DNA of 64,000 nt from Eonycteris spelaea (Eukaryota; Chordata; Mammalia; Chiroptera; Pteropodidae): contig PUFA01000027.1 in assembly GCA_003508835.1 (NCBI GenBank), forward strand, positions 9,362,001 to 9,426,000, in the 5' to 3' direction. Made by a program: the position numbers and the translations under genes. Numbering within the stretch: position 1 is the stretch's first letter; each line of letters begins with the position of its first letter. Positions 1 to 12,752 of this stretch are shown piece after piece. Below the pieces are notes generated by a model. The model was given only the letters and a program-made list of their open reading frames with translations, searched no databases and was not told the origin of the DNA.

Positions 1-422
1 TCAGTGTATTTTTATTAAGAATTTTTAAGTTCAGATTTTTATTTGAAATTTGTAACTCACCCCAGGAACATCTCTATGAGACACTAAACCCTGTTCTCTG
101 TTAGTGGATAAGAAGGCTTGCTCTTTAAAACTTTCAACAACACAGTTTGCTGCTCTTCGAGGAAGAACTTAGAATATGTTAGCCATATTTTCTAATTTTA
201 ATACAAAAAATCAGAGGAAATGAAGAGCTAGATATGTTATGAGCACAAGGCATATGTGGGAGGAATGTCAGGCTCAGATCTTGTGATTCTGTAATTTGTA
301 TCCCCAAATGAGAGATCTCTAACTACTCTGGAAATAAAGAAATCGAATTTACTATTAGTTTAATGATGCCCATTGACTGAGAGACTACCCATTCTAGAGA
401 AATATATTCAATGAACTAATGA

Positions 423-464
423 TATATGTATGTATATATGTGTGTGTGTATAAATTTACATATT

Positions 465-513
<49 letters not shown>
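423..513. repeat. (TA)n microsatellite with GT-rich shoulder
   Basis: Alternating TA runs without interruption from about 469 to 512, preceded by TATG/TGTG units from 423 to 449. It is a pure dinucleotide tract likely to be length-polymorphic. Confidence 0.95.
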
Positions 514-516
<3 letters not shown>

Positions 517-2600
517 ATTGGTCCTCTTCAAAGCTAATGACAAAATTCTGTTAAGTGTATACGATTTTTACTGCTTTAAAATATTTAACAATCCTGGATC
601 AAATCAATATAAAGGCAGGAAATATTATATACTTGATAAATTTCTCATTTCAATTTTTGCCTTTTCCTGCTTTTGGACAGTGTGCCCAATTTAGGTTAGA
701 CGTTCCTATCTAAGAATACGAAGATGAGAGACACTGTTATATTTTAGCTGAATTAAAAATAACTTTTCTAAATTGAAACTCATGACTAGATTAATTCAGG
801 TTTCAAAATGAAGAATAAAAGAACAATTTAGGTTGATTTCAAAATATTTAAATAGAATGTATTAAAGAAAAGAACTATAAAAAGTAAGCCTAATTATAAA
901 TATACCATGTTTGGAATAACTTTTTAAATATAATGGTAAGAAAAATTCTTTAAAATATTTTTGTGCAAAATGCAATCAAATCTAATCAGTTTGGCATTAA
1001 TTAAGCTCTAATAATGTACTTCAGTATCTCTCCTAAGTAGTGTGATCCGTTTCCCCTTCATCCAAGTCGATTTGTGCACATTACGTTGTCATCATAATTT
1101 TAAAACATACTGAGAAAATGACAGAGCTGCAAAATTAAAATAAATGATTAATGGTATTTTTTTTCATGTTTTGTACTAATAGGTATTACTGAGGCTTTAA
1201 ATTAATAGAGCTGTCAAGCTCATGGGTATTACAGATCCAGCAATGAACCAAAATGGAAATTATACATTCCACAGACACCTAAAGATGACACTTTGGAATA
1301 TTTTAAATTTTAATTAGAAGGTGAAATTGTTTTGTTCCTCGTAACCAAAGCAAATTAATTGGAAATTAGTCACAACCAATCCCTTTTTTAACAATCTGAA
1401 ATAAAGAGATTGGTGCTTTACACCTTAACATTCTTGTTTTGGGGCCAGAAAGCACACATGCAGTAAATTGCATTGTCAATTACAAAAAAAAAACCAACAA
1501 CTGTTGTGAAATTAGAAAAAATTATGCACAGGTAAACAAAACTAATTAATGCATAAAGTAACAGGGGAACACATAAAATAACTCCCAACTAAACACTAAA
1601 GTGCCAGTCTTTGAAATAACATTAGGGTTCAAAAGTGCAAATTTATGCAAAAGCATTTACCAATGAAGTCATAGGTAAAAAGATGCTTTTAGTTTCTGTT
1701 TTATTTAATTGCTTTTGGAGTCTCATTACCACTCACATGTTAAAAAATATACCCATCAGAACAGCAGTCTGCTTATTCAAATATGTGTCAAAATGGCAGA
1801 AGAGTGTTAATTTTCTATTCATCAAAATATCAAGATTTAGACTCATTAAATAACAAATGGTGGTATTTCCTTTTTTAAGATTTATCCTTATTCTGTATTT
1901 AAATGTTAGGCAAAATATAATTTCTATGCACATCAGGAAAATATTCATTATCTTCATCTACCTGTTAAGCATTCTCCAACTGATAATTTACAGGTTACTC
2001 TTTCTCCTTCATCACTAAAAATACAAATGTTCCCTTGTCAGCTATTTTCCCCTCTTCTAAAGTAAGACCAGCTTAAGATTCCTTGAAAATGATGTGTCTA
2101 CAAAATCAGCAAGTATCAAGTTATAACAGCTGTGTAACTTATAATGAGAAAATAATATTCTCATCAAATTTTCAAAATAAGACTACTTTCCAGGAAATCA
2201 ACCTGGTGCATTCAATATGATTTCATACTATTTAAAGTTAATTGATTTAATGAAAGTGTCTTGGGAGATTCAAAGGTTTGGTAAACCTGTAGATAACTTT
2301 CATAGCACTATTGTATTCTAGATGAGTTTTAATATAATTTTCTTTTTAGATAATTAATAGAGATGTTAAATAGTGTGGTAAAATAATGTCCTTTTCCAAT
2401 ATGAGTTTATCTGTAAATGATCATGGTAAAACAATAAAAGTCACTGCTGCCTTTTTTGTAACACTTTGGCTAAATCTCAAGAAGATGTCAATTTTGCCCT
2501 ACCATAATAAAATGAGTTTAATTTTTTCCCTATATGATTCTGGATAACAGGGAAGTTAATTTAAACAATGGAAAAAGAAAATTCAAGTGTGTTAATAAAT
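514..2600. other. Intronic DNA without recognised repeats
   Basis: The stretch is AT-rich with no repeat family I can name and no convincing exon. 950-1400 has mixed-complexity sequence with several ATTA/TAATTA cores and is discussed as a possible conserved noncoding block. Short open frames at 1635-1853 and 1733-1957 overlap on opposite strands and look like chance. Confidence 0.5.
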
Positions 2601-2614
2601 ATAACAACACTTAA

Positions 2615-2815
2615 TATACATCAAAAAATAACTAATACATTCTCAGTATTGTTATAATGTGGTATATAGTAATTTTCAACAACCCTTCAACACTCCTTTT
2701 AGATTTCTGGGTAGCTAGTTTTAAGATAAAGAAAAAGTTTCAATAAGATTAAGTAATTCTCTGAAGTCCAGAGGTCACTGACATAAATACAAGACCTTAG
2801 TTTCTGGCCTTCATT
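2615..2815 (-). mobile_element. Degenerate MIR-like SINE remnant
   Basis: In plus orientation it reads like an inverted MIR: a weak ataaagaaaaagtttcaat segment, then a match to the 'ttaagtaacttgcccaaggtcac' part at ttaagtaattctctgaag. Divergence is high and the ends are uncertain. Confidence 0.35.
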
Positions 2816-4830
2816 CCTGTTTTCTACCTATTGGGATATACTTATTTTGCATAGTAATTTCCCTAAGCAGTTTTTTCGCTCTCTTCTTATGAAAATTCCA
2901 TAAAACATTGCTTTCAAGGAATGAAAGATATTTTTAACCTCAGACTATATTAAATTTCTGTACAAGTGCTAGAAAAGTTGACTATTTCAGTTGTAGAAGC
3001 CAGTTTGCTCAAAATAACTTTTAAAATATTAAAACCTAGAATGGATTTCAAATAAAAACCTGATATACAGAAGTTTTAATAAAATGGCTCACATTCTACA
3101 ATAAAACAGTGGTAAGGCTGTATCCTTTCTAATCTGTGTTCAGTTCCCTGGTCTGTGGGATCTGTTAATTTAGTAGTAGGCATAGGAGAATCACCTACCA
3201 TAAAGATAAGCACACCCCAGCTATATTCCTACTTCTTAAAATCATCCTGTTCTTCCCATAAAACTTTCCATGCCCTGTTTATACTTAGGCTTCAGTAACT
3301 AGTTGTCAGAAAACACAATTCTATCCACAATTTGCTTTACAAATATTTATTGTTATCTTTAGCAACCAATAGAGATATAAGCAAACAAACTGTGGAAAAA
3401 AGCAATCCTCTGATAACATTATATTTTCTCATATAATATTAGATTACATGGTAATTTAAATGATATTTCCAAGCAGAAAGGGTGTTCACGGTATTCAACT
3501 TTAAAAGTGTGTTGAAAGGGACATTAAAACAACCTCGGCTTATTTTGCTTTCTTCAACTCTAAGTGTCCTATGCTGGGTTTGCTGTGGTTAGAGTTGCTG
3601 GTTAAAGTGCCACGGAGTCTCACTGGCCTGGTTGCCTTGTTTTACACTGTGCTCCCTTACTCAATACTACAATGACTTCAGAGTCATTGTACTTCTTCTT
3701 CTGAACTTTTTTATCCTTAGGCAAACAAGCTTAATGAAGCAATGGGGAGTGGAAAAACATGTTTGGGAGTAGAAAAACAAGTTAGGAGCAGTCTCAGTCT
3801 TATAACTCTTTGCTTCATGACCTTGAACATTCACCTAACCCCACCCGCACAGTCTAAAAGCCTCTCAGAGGATCACATAGCTTATTTGCAAAGTCTTAAA
3901 ATACGTTTGCCTACAGACAAGGTAATCTGAAAAACATAGGCTCATGGGGTCATCCATATCATTACTGGTCTAGAGAAATACCTAAAACTTAACTTTATCC
4001 TTATAGATTAGTAGAAAGGCTATGCTTTTTGGTCAATTATTGTCACTCAAACAAAAAGTTAAATGCTCTATCAAGTACTTAAATATCGGACACATGAATA
4101 AAATAAAAATTAATGAAGTTTTTTCAAAAAGGATAAGATTTACGATTCAAGGTTTAGGGCATTTCTTAGATTTATTTAGTATATTTGTAAGAGATATGAA
4201 AATGAGGACTATACTGTGAAATCTCAAAGTTGGCAGATAAGCACTTCTGCTTAATAATATGCCAACCTAATGGGGACAATTCAGACAGACCTCAAGTAGC
4301 CATGTATGATACGATCTAAGGAAAGCGATGTGTTTTCAGTTCTAGTTAAAAAGAAGTAAGCATATTCCACACTGTTTTCCCCCCTGGAGTCAAGCATAAA
4401 TGCTGCACAGAATACAATAAACAGCTATCCAAGGATACTGAAAAGCAAATGATAGCAGACAGATTAGGGAAGGAAACTAGAGCATGAAGTGCCACTGAAC
4501 CAGTGATGTTTCCTATTTTTTATTTCCCCTCTTGTATTTCCCTGACTGAACTTAAAAGCAGCCCCAAACCTGGAATTGTATACCAAGTACAGTTTTAGAA
4601 CACTAAGAAAAGCCCTATCTTTTTGTTTCAAAAGGTAGAAAATTAGGGCCCCACAGGTCTATGAGAGGGTGTGAAAAATATCTTGTCCTATTTATCACCC
4701 CAATCTCTCCCATCCTAGTCCTCTGGCAATTCCATAGCAATGTCAGGCACCTATAACTGCAGTGAAGGAAAGCCCTTCTCTCTGACTAGTGAAACTATTG
4801 TCCCCAAAGCATGGATGAATACCTGATTAG
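2816..4830. other. Intronic DNA without recognised features
   Basis: I see no repeat family, exon or RNA gene. Open frames at 3742-3930 and 4022-4219 lack splice context and resemble no protein I know. Confidence 0.45.
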
Positions 4831-4833
4831 TTT

Positions 4834-4958
4834 TCTCTCTCTCTCTCTCCTTACTAGACAGCCCTGGGGATAGATGCTATTAGGAAGTACATAGCAGAAC
4901 AGGGAAACTAAGACCTTATTTCTAGCAGAAGAGCAATATAGGAGCCCTAGAGGAGAGA

Positions 4959-4996
<38 letters not shown>
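4834..4996. repeat. (CT)n tract and opposing (GA)n tract
   Basis: A (CT)8 run at about 4834-4850 is followed about 110 bp later by a (GA) run of roughly 35 bp at 4962-4996. The two are complementary, so they could pair as a hairpin. Each is a polypurine-polypyrimidine mirror. Confidence 0.9.
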
Positions 4997-4998
<2 letters not shown>

Positions 4999-5229
4999 AA
5001 CAACAAGTAAATACTTTAAGGAGATACTGGAGTAGAGGGGAACAAAATAAAGTTATTCCTTAAATTTGATTATGATCTCCTCAGTGCGCCTCTGAGCTGT
5101 GTATGCAGAGATTTGACCTTGAGAAGCATACTGACAATTTAGAAAACTGTATTAGGGGGTAGCACACCACTCAGGTTCCAGTCATGTCTATGGGTCTTGT
5201 ACATGTAGGATAAATCTGAATAACATTGC

Positions 5230-6235
5230 AAAGACTTTTTGAAAATTGAACTGACATTGGAACTACAACTCAGAGGAAGCAGATCAGAATTTATGATCTG
5301 AACCTAACTGGGTCATTTTTTTGCTAAAATAACAGCAACGATGACAACGACAAGAACGACACACCCTATGAGAATTAAATAACACCCAGAGTTAACATGA
5401 TATTTAAAATGTTCAAGATGCAAACCAAAATTTCTCACATATGATGATCCAGGAAAATCTCAAAAACTCTTAAGGGGAAAGATAGCCAATGATACAATCC
5501 CTGAGATGATAAAAGTATTAAAATAATCAGACAAGGACTTCACTGAAGCTACTATAATCATGCTCCAAGAAATAATGGTACATCCTCTTTAAATTAAAAA
5601 AAAAAAAGATAGGGATTATTTGCTAAAAAAAAATAGAGGAAATTTAAAAATGAAACCAATTGGAAATGTTACAAATGAAAAGTACAATGACCAAAATAAA
5701 AGATTAAAATGACTGGATGGGTTCAAGAACAGAATGAAGGTAGGAGAAGAAAAAGTCAGTGAAGTAGAATATGAATGAAGGTATTATACAATATGAAAAA
5801 CAGAAAGAACAGAGGGGAAAAAATTAGCAAACTCAGAGATTGACGATATAATACACAACGCATCTAAAACATGTCACTGGAGTTACAGAAGGAAAGGAGA
5901 AAGTGTGGTGCTTAAATAAATATTTGAAGAAATAGTGCCTGAAAACTTCATAATTTAGCAAAAAACAAGCTAACCAATTCATGAAGCTCAGAGAAACTAA
6001 AATAGAAGAAGTTCAAAGGAATCATGCCCAGACTCATCAAAATCAAACGAATGAAAATTAAAGACAAAGAAAAAAATCTTGAAAGCCTGAGAAAAATGAT
6101 GCACTACACATTGTGGAGCAACGATTCAAATGACTGTGGATTTCTCATCAGAAACCACATTATGTAAAAGACACCATGCAAGTTATGAAGGGGAATTAAA
6201 AGTGATCTTAAAATGCTTACAATTAAGTCAAAAGA
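5230..6235 (+). mobile_element. HAL1/L1M ORF1-region relic
   Basis: The segment follows the plus-strand order of an old L1 ORF1: the nonautonomous-style 'gatgataaaagtattaaaataatcagacaagga' area, the 'aaatgaaaagtacaatgacc' coiled-coil part, 'atatttgaagaaatagtgcctgaaaactt', then 'gccaaagacaaagaaaaaatcttgaaagc'-type sequence near 6060-6090 and 'tttctcatcagaaacca' near 6145. Stops and frameshifts are throughout. No ORF2 follows, which favours a HAL1 (half-L1) or a fragment. Confidence 0.75.
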
Positions 6236-6249
6236 GAAGGGTGCAAACA

Positions 6250-6900
6250 TGCATAGCCGAAATACAGGGCCATGCATTGGGATGCCATTAAGAAGATATC
6301 AACAGAGAGTCACAGGAGTACAAAGGATCAGGCAAATATTTCAGACAGATGGGGAGTTAAAAAGGCTTCATGAGGAAATTGCTGCTAAGCTTGGCATTGG
6401 AGGGATTTTATTTTATTTTTAGTGTATATATATTTATATCCTATCGCCTTCCAGAAAGATTTTGAAGTAACTTATAAAAATACATATATCCCAACAGAAT
6501 ATGATAATTAATGCAGGCAATTTGAGTAAAAGGGGAAAAATAAGCATATCAAAATAACAAATTAATGTAAGATTAGATGAAAGAAATGCAATCCGTGGGT
6601 TCTCGAAATGCTGGAAGAAACTAGATTTTGTTGGTTATCCTGTTTGGAGGCCAGAAGAATGAGTCTTTTTCTAAACCTCAAAATAGGGGATTTTAGGTAC
6701 AGACTGATGTGAGCCTTGGGAAAATAATTTCATGCCATGGCAGGAATTCTAAGATTTATTCTGTGTGAAACGAGGAGGCATTGAATTTTGAGGTGAGGGA
6801 TTGGATGGTCATAGTTATGTCATTCAGTAGTAATTCTGGTAGTAATGTGATGGATGGCTGAGGCCAACCTGGCATGCAAAAAATAATGCACTAAAGAGAA
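6250..6900 (-). mobile_element. L2 LINE 3' region, degenerate and possibly interrupted
   Basis: Inverted L2-type phrases appear: tcatgaggaaattgctgcta near 6370 and gaggaggcattgaattttga near 6770, followed by a stretch like the L2 'gacatgatctgac...' arm. The middle (6410-6600) does not match. Orientation is clear but the boundaries are not. Confidence 0.5.
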
Positions 6901-7044
6901 AAGATATAAATAAGCTGAAAAATAATTAAATTCTGTTATAAATAATAGAGCTGTAATTGATTGATAATATTAGAGATACATTAATGCCCTGAGGAGCAAC
7001 TGAGTGAGGTAGCAAAGCATCATAATTAAGAAAAAAAGGCATTC

Positions 7045-7265
7045 AGCCACTTGCTCTACCTCTTAATGCATGGCTTTGGACAAGTTACTTGACCTACTTG
7101 GCTTCAATTTTAATTTATTTATTTTATTTTAATTTATGATATGGGATTATAATAACTTTACCAACCTCTTAGGGTTGTTGTGAGGATTAAATGAATAATA
7201 GATATGAACACACAGAATAGAAACTGGTACATGCTAAACACTCAGTAAATATTAGGCATTGTTAC
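7045..7265 (+). mobile_element. MIR SINE
   Basis: Classic MIR order on the plus strand: 'cacttgctctacctcttaatgc', 'ggacaagttacttgacct', 'cttagggttgttgtgagg', 'attaaatgaataatag', then 'aaacactcagtaaatatta'. The central core has an AT-rich insertion near 7110-7140. Confidence 0.88.
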
Positions 7266-7269
7266 CATA

Positions 7270-8600
7270 GTTTCCCCAAATATCTCCAGGATACACAAAT
7301 GTCTTGAAAATTCAATTGGCCTTCATCTAGATAACTAAATTCCTGGAACTGAAAAAGTTTAAATTTTTAATTTTTTTTTCATTTTCTATCTTAATGGCCT
7401 GAGATTAATTCGTATTTAGTAAATGATTCGAGATTAACTAGCATTTCAAAATTATGATGATTTAAATACAACAACAAATACATAGAAAAATTTAATAGGC
7501 CCCAGAACACTATTCCTCTTTTTAAAGAGTTTACATTTTAAAGTTGTGCTGGAAATATTTTCTTTGCTAAAACAAGTGTCAAAATGAAGATTAACTCCAG
7601 ATTAACAGCAGTGTCTTAGGACAATGGGGAAAAGATCCAGTCTTCCTAAAAGAGGGTGCAAGCAGAGGCTAGGCAATTAGCTTGTGTCTGAGTCCAATAG
7701 ATACTAGCGACAAGGAAGGAAACTAGCATCCAAGTCAGAAAATAATCTCTTATAAATTGGCCTACACAGTGGAAATGGGTACAGCAGGAGGCAGCTGCTC
7801 TTAGGGATGACATGACAAAATGTCTGCCCCAGGAACACAAGGGATCAAACCAAAGGCAGCAGGAAAACCAGGCTTGACAAGGACTGGCTCAGTACCAGGT
7901 CAGGCCTGAGTAGCATGTTGCAGGTATCTGACATTGGAAGCTATGATTGGGCAAGTGGTTTCAGGGTCCTGACAGGTATTATACCAAGGAAGGTATAAAA
8001 AAGGCAAAACATATGTAAATGCTTTCCAGAAATTGTCTTGACTTCAGCTATAACTTTGATGAGCCTTTGTACTTTACCTGTAGGCATTTCACCATTAATC
8101 TTATGATCTATTCATTACTTGCAATTCTCTACTACGTAAAAGAAGGCTTCAGGAATTCTGTCTATCTTAATATAAAATGAAGCACCCAGAATGATACTGC
8201 ATTACAACCTCTTTGGCTTTACTTTTCATAAGAGTATCACAAATAATAACTAATATATGACTATGAATACTTCGAAGTATTAATAGAATGCAGCCTATGT
8301 AATATGTAAAATGAACACATAATTGATAATGCAGAAAAAAGTGGCTCAAAGAAGTTTAATCCTACCACATCAGGAAACGTAAAGATTAAATCTTTTAAGG
8401 TTGAGAAAGTATTTCTTCTTGATACATTCAAATTCCTTGCTTGAGACCGTAATGAATAAAGATAACTCGAAATAACTTTTACATGTATTTACATATAAAA
8501 AATATGTGAATGAATTGCTAGCCAACCTACATTATGTTCAGTAAAAGAAGAATTAGTAGAAAGCACTTCTTAAAGTTGTTATACTACCACACACACAAAA
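7270..8600. other. Intronic DNA without recognised repeats
   Basis: No family recognised. A less AT-rich patch at 7620-7990 has the texture of an old LTR or unique sequence, but I cannot assign it. A perfect 16-bp palindrome lies at 8266-8281. Confidence 0.4.
8266..8281. repeat. Perfect 16-bp palindrome
   Basis: aatacttcgaagtatt equals its own reverse complement and has a central TTCGAA. No function is implied. Confidence 0.95.
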
Positions 8601-8619
8601 AAACATTTAAGAATCTCAC

Positions 8620-8765
8620 AAATTCAAAATGCATTTGGTATCGGCAGCCTAATGATGTGTGAGGTGTAGTGCTGTGTTCTGGGGATACAAAGACAATCAA
8701 AGTCATGGTGCCTGACCTCAACAGGTTTATGTTTACCAAGAAGTGACAGATAAATTCATAATTTC
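8620..8765 (-). mobile_element. L2 LINE 3' end, left part of an interrupted copy
   Basis: Inverted L2 3' end: 'gtgctgtgttctggggataca' and 'gtgcctgacctcaacagg'. It breaks at 8765 where an L1 is inserted and resumes at 12753, in the same orientation and in the expected order. Confidence 0.8.
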
Positions 8766-9252
8766 TCTTTTAAATTTGTTTTTTTTTTTAATGTACAGTT
8801 GACATAAAATATCAGTTTCAGGTATACAATATAGTAATTTAACATTTATATACCTCATGATGTAATCACCATGATAAGTCTAGTAACTACCTGTCACTGT
8901 ACAAAGTTATTATAATATCATTGATTATATTCTCTGTGCTGTAAATTACATCCTGTGACTTATTTATAATGGGAAGTTTGTACGTCTTATTCCTTTTTAC
9001 CTTTTTCACCTATCCACCCCCCCAGCCCCTCTGGCAACTATTAACTTGTTCTCTATATCTATGAGTCTGTTTTTTTTATTTGTTCATTTGTTTCATTTTT
9101 AGGTTCTTCATATAAATGAAATCATATGGTATTTGTTTTTCTCTGATTTATTTCACTTAGCATAATACTCTCTAGGTCCATGGACCATATTTTTGTAAAT
9201 GCAAGATTTCATTATGTTGCTGAACAATATTCCATTTATATATATATGTATG

Positions 9253-9273
9253 TACACACACACACACACACAC
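9253..9273. repeat. (CA)n microsatellite inside the L1
   Basis: A CA run sits exactly where inverted L1 copies normally have a 'tatatataccacatct' tract. It evidently grew from that L1-internal seed. Confidence 0.9.
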
Positions 9274-11326
9274 CACATCTTATTTATCCATTCATCTATG
9301 ATGACCATCTAGTTTGCTTTCATATATTGGCTTTTGTAAATAATACTGCAATGAACAGAGGAGTGCATACATTTTTCAAATTAGTGTTTTTGTTTTCTTT
9401 ATATAAATACTTAGAATTGTTGAGTTGTATAAAGTTCCAGTTTTAGTTTTTTGAGAAACCTCTATATATTTTCCATAGTGGCTGCACCACTATTACAATC
9501 TCACCAACAGCACACAAAGATTCCTTTTTTCCACATCTTTGAAAAAACTATTTGTTGACTTTGATAACAGCTATTCTGACAGGTGTGTGGTGATACATCA
9601 TTGTGTTTTTTGTTTATATTTCCCAGGTGATTAGCGATGTTGAAATTTATTCATATGTCTGTTGGTCATCTGTATGTCTTCTTTGGAGAAATGTTTATTC
9701 AGGTCCTCTTCCCATTTTAAAATCAGACTTTTTTTATGTTGAGTGTTATGAGCTCTTTATATATTTTGGATATTAAATCCTTATTGGGTATTTCATTTGC
9801 AAATATCTTTTCTCATTCAGTGGGGTATGCTTTGTTCTTTTGATGGTTTTTCACTGTGCAAAACCTTTTTAGTTTGATATGGTAAATTTATTTACTTTTG
9901 CTTTCGTTGCCCTTGCCTGAGGAGACAAATACAAAAAATATTGCTAAGACCAATGTCAGAGTTTACTGCCTATGTTTTCTTCCAGGAGTCTTACAGTTTC
10001 AAGTCTTACATTTCAGTCTTTATTTTGAGCTTATTTTTGTATACAGTGTGATAAAGCGGTCTAGTTTCATTTTCTTTTTTGCATGTATCTGTCTAGCTTT
10101 ATTAGCATCATTTATTGAAGAGACTGTCACTTCACCACTGTATATTTTTGACTCCTATGTCATAGTTTAATTGGTAAAATAAGTGTGAGTTTATTTCTGT
10201 ACTATTTTGTTCCATTGATTGATGTGCCCGTTTTTGTGCCAGTACTGTACTATTTTGATTACTATAGCTTTGTAGTATAGTTTGAAATCAGGGAGCACGA
10301 TGCCTCCAACTTTGATCTTCTTAAGATTGCTTTGCCTATTTGGGTCTTTTATGATTCCGTAAATTTTAGGATTATTTGTTTATTATATTTGTTCTAGTTC
10401 TGTGAAAAATGCCATTGGTATTTTGATAAAAAATATGGTTGAATCTGTAGGTTGCTTTCTTTTCATTTTTCTTTGCACAGAATATATTTTTTCATCCCTT
10501 CACTTTTAGTCTGTGTGAGGCTTTTGATCTTAAGTGAGTCTCTTATAGGCAGCATACAGATGGGCCTTATTTTTTTAATATCCATTCAGCCACTCTATGT
10601 CTTTTGATTAAAGCATTTGGTCCATTTATATTTAAAGTAATTATAGATAGATATATATACTTACTGCCATTTTATTAATTGTCTTTTGGTTGTTTTTATA
10701 GATCTCTGTTCCCTTCCTCTCTTGGTCTCTTGTAGTTTGCTGTTTTTCTTTAGTGTTATGTTTGGGTTCATTTCTCTTTATTTCTTGAGTATCTTTTAGA
10801 TTTTTGGTTTGTGGTTACCATGAGGTTCACATATAATGACCTATGTGAGTGTATATACATATACATATATACACATATATATGTCTAGCAATTTATTTTA
10901 AGTTGGTAGGTATTTAAGTTCAAACGCATTCTAAAAGTGCTTCATTTTCACTTCCGCCTCCACAACTTATGTTTTTGATGTCATATTCTAGATCTTTTTG
11001 TTTTGTATACACCCCTAATTACTTATTGTAGTTATACTTGATTTTGCTACTTGTCTTTTAACCCTTGTACTAGCTTTTCAAGTGGCTGATCCATTGCCTT
11101 TACTATATATTTGCCTTTATCAGTGATATATTTTTTCTTTCATGTCTTTTCTTATTATGGTTATGGCTTTTTCTTTTTGGCTTAAAGAAGACCCTTTAAC
11201 ATTTCCTCCAAATCTGGTTTAGTGGTTATAAACTCCTCTACTTTTTGCTTCTCTGGGAAACTATCTTTCCTTCAACTCTGATTAACTTTCCTGGGTAGCA
11301 TATTCTAGGTTGCAGGGTGTTTGTTT

Positions 11327-11347
11327 GTTTTTTTTTTTTTTTTTTTT
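11327..11347. repeat. Poly-T tract in the L1 ORF1 region
   Basis: About 20 consecutive T preceded by GTTTGTTTG. It is an expansion within the inverted L1. Confidence 0.9.
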
Positions 11348-12752
11348 CCCCTTTTGGTACTTTAAATATATTCTGCTACTCCCTTCTGGCCTGCAAAGTT
11401 TCTGCTGAGAAATATGCTTATAGCTTAATGAGGTAGCCTTTTATTGATTAGGTAATTTCCTCTTAAAGCCTTCAAGATTCTCTTTATTTTCAATCTTTGC
11501 CATTTTAATTGTAATATATCTTGGTGTGGATCTCTTTGGGTTCACCTTGTTCAAGGCTCTCTGTGCTTCATGAACCTGGATATCTGTTTCAATCCCCAGG
11601 TTAGAAAATTTTTCAGTTACAATTTCTTCAAATAAGTTTTCTGCTCTTTTCTCTTTCTTCTCCTGGGATCCATATAATGCAAACGTTAGTACACTTTATG
11701 TTGTTCCAAAGGTCCCTTAAACTGTTTTTGTTTGTTTGTTTCTTTTCTTATTTTTACTTTTTACTATTCTGATTGGGTGATTTGCACTAACTATTCTTTC
11801 TTCCAGGTCACTAATCTGTTCTGTATTATCTAATCTGTTGTTGATTCCCTCTAATGTATTTTCCATTTCAGTTATTGTACATTTTAGCTCTGATTAAATA
11901 TTTTTTATATGTTCTATGTCTTTGTTAAAGTTCTATGTCCTCTAGTCTTCTTCCAAGTTTGGTGAGCTAATTATGACCATCACTTTGAATTCTTCATCAG
12001 GCAAATTATTTATCTCTGCTTCATTAGGTTTCCTTTTCTTTTTCTTTCATTTGGAACATATTTTTCTATCTCCAAATTTTGTTTAACTTTCTGTGTTTGT
12101 TTGTATGAATTAGATGAAACAACTCCCTTTCCAGTTTGAAGTAGTGGCCTTGTGTTGAAGCATTCTCTGCATAGATATGTGTGCTGGTGGCTTTGGCAAG
12201 CTGGTCAGAGCTGAAGTGGACCTATGTAGCTCTGGAGGGACATCCTGGCAGATTGGCTCACTGTGTCTGGAGCGGGTGTGAGATGGGGTATTCCCAGCCT
12301 TGCTGTGGTAGCTTTCAGGCTGGCTAGAGTTCTCGTACTGAATTCCCACCTGTGCTATTTAGATGGAAGGGGAAATTTAATGGTGCTAGCTAGCACTTCT
12401 GATCCTGGAGAGTTCCTGCACTTTCTTGCTTGTTTGGAAGATGCCTTGTGGTTAGTAAACAGATTTTTTTTGTGTATAATCTAGGTCGCCTTTAAATTGT
12501 GGTTCTGTCACTGCACTGTCAGTGATACCCTCCCTACTGTAGGTTGCCTCTTCAGAGTAATGTTCCCTTGGTTACGATTTCTCCCTGCTTCTCTGTATGG
12601 TCCTTCTCTCACTTGTTTTGCAGAAGCTGTTCAATCAGCCCTCGGTGGTTCTTCAGGAAGAAATGCTTTATATGTAGGTGTATATTCTGTACATCTATGG
12701 AGGAGGTAAGTTCAGAGTTTTCCTACATCACCATGTTGGACCCCAGTAAGCT

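Larger units (their letters stand above)
8766..12752 (-). mobile_element. L1M element with internal ORF2 deletion, inserted into an L2
   Basis: Minus-strand L1. Plus-strand order is poly-T and 3' UTR (8780-9050), then inverted ORF2 3' half with 'ttcacttagcataatactct' near 9150 and 'gccattggtattttgata' near 10410. At about 10450 it jumps directly to inverted ORF1/5' UTR sequence ('tgtaggcagcata'-type at 10540, 'cttctggcctgcaaagttt' at 11385) and reaches a 5' UTR end near 12740. About half of ORF2 is missing. An identical 8-bp ataatttc lies at 8758-8765 and 12753-12760, consistent with a target-site duplication. ORFs are broken throughout. Confidence 0.9.

Noticed and set aside
469..512. AT-rich replication origin or promoter
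   Set aside because: It is a plain TA microsatellite, and nothing else supports a functional site.
8785..12750. Two separate L1 insertions
   Set aside because: Same orientation, compatible order and a single flanking duplication favour one L1 with an internal deletion, though this is not proven.
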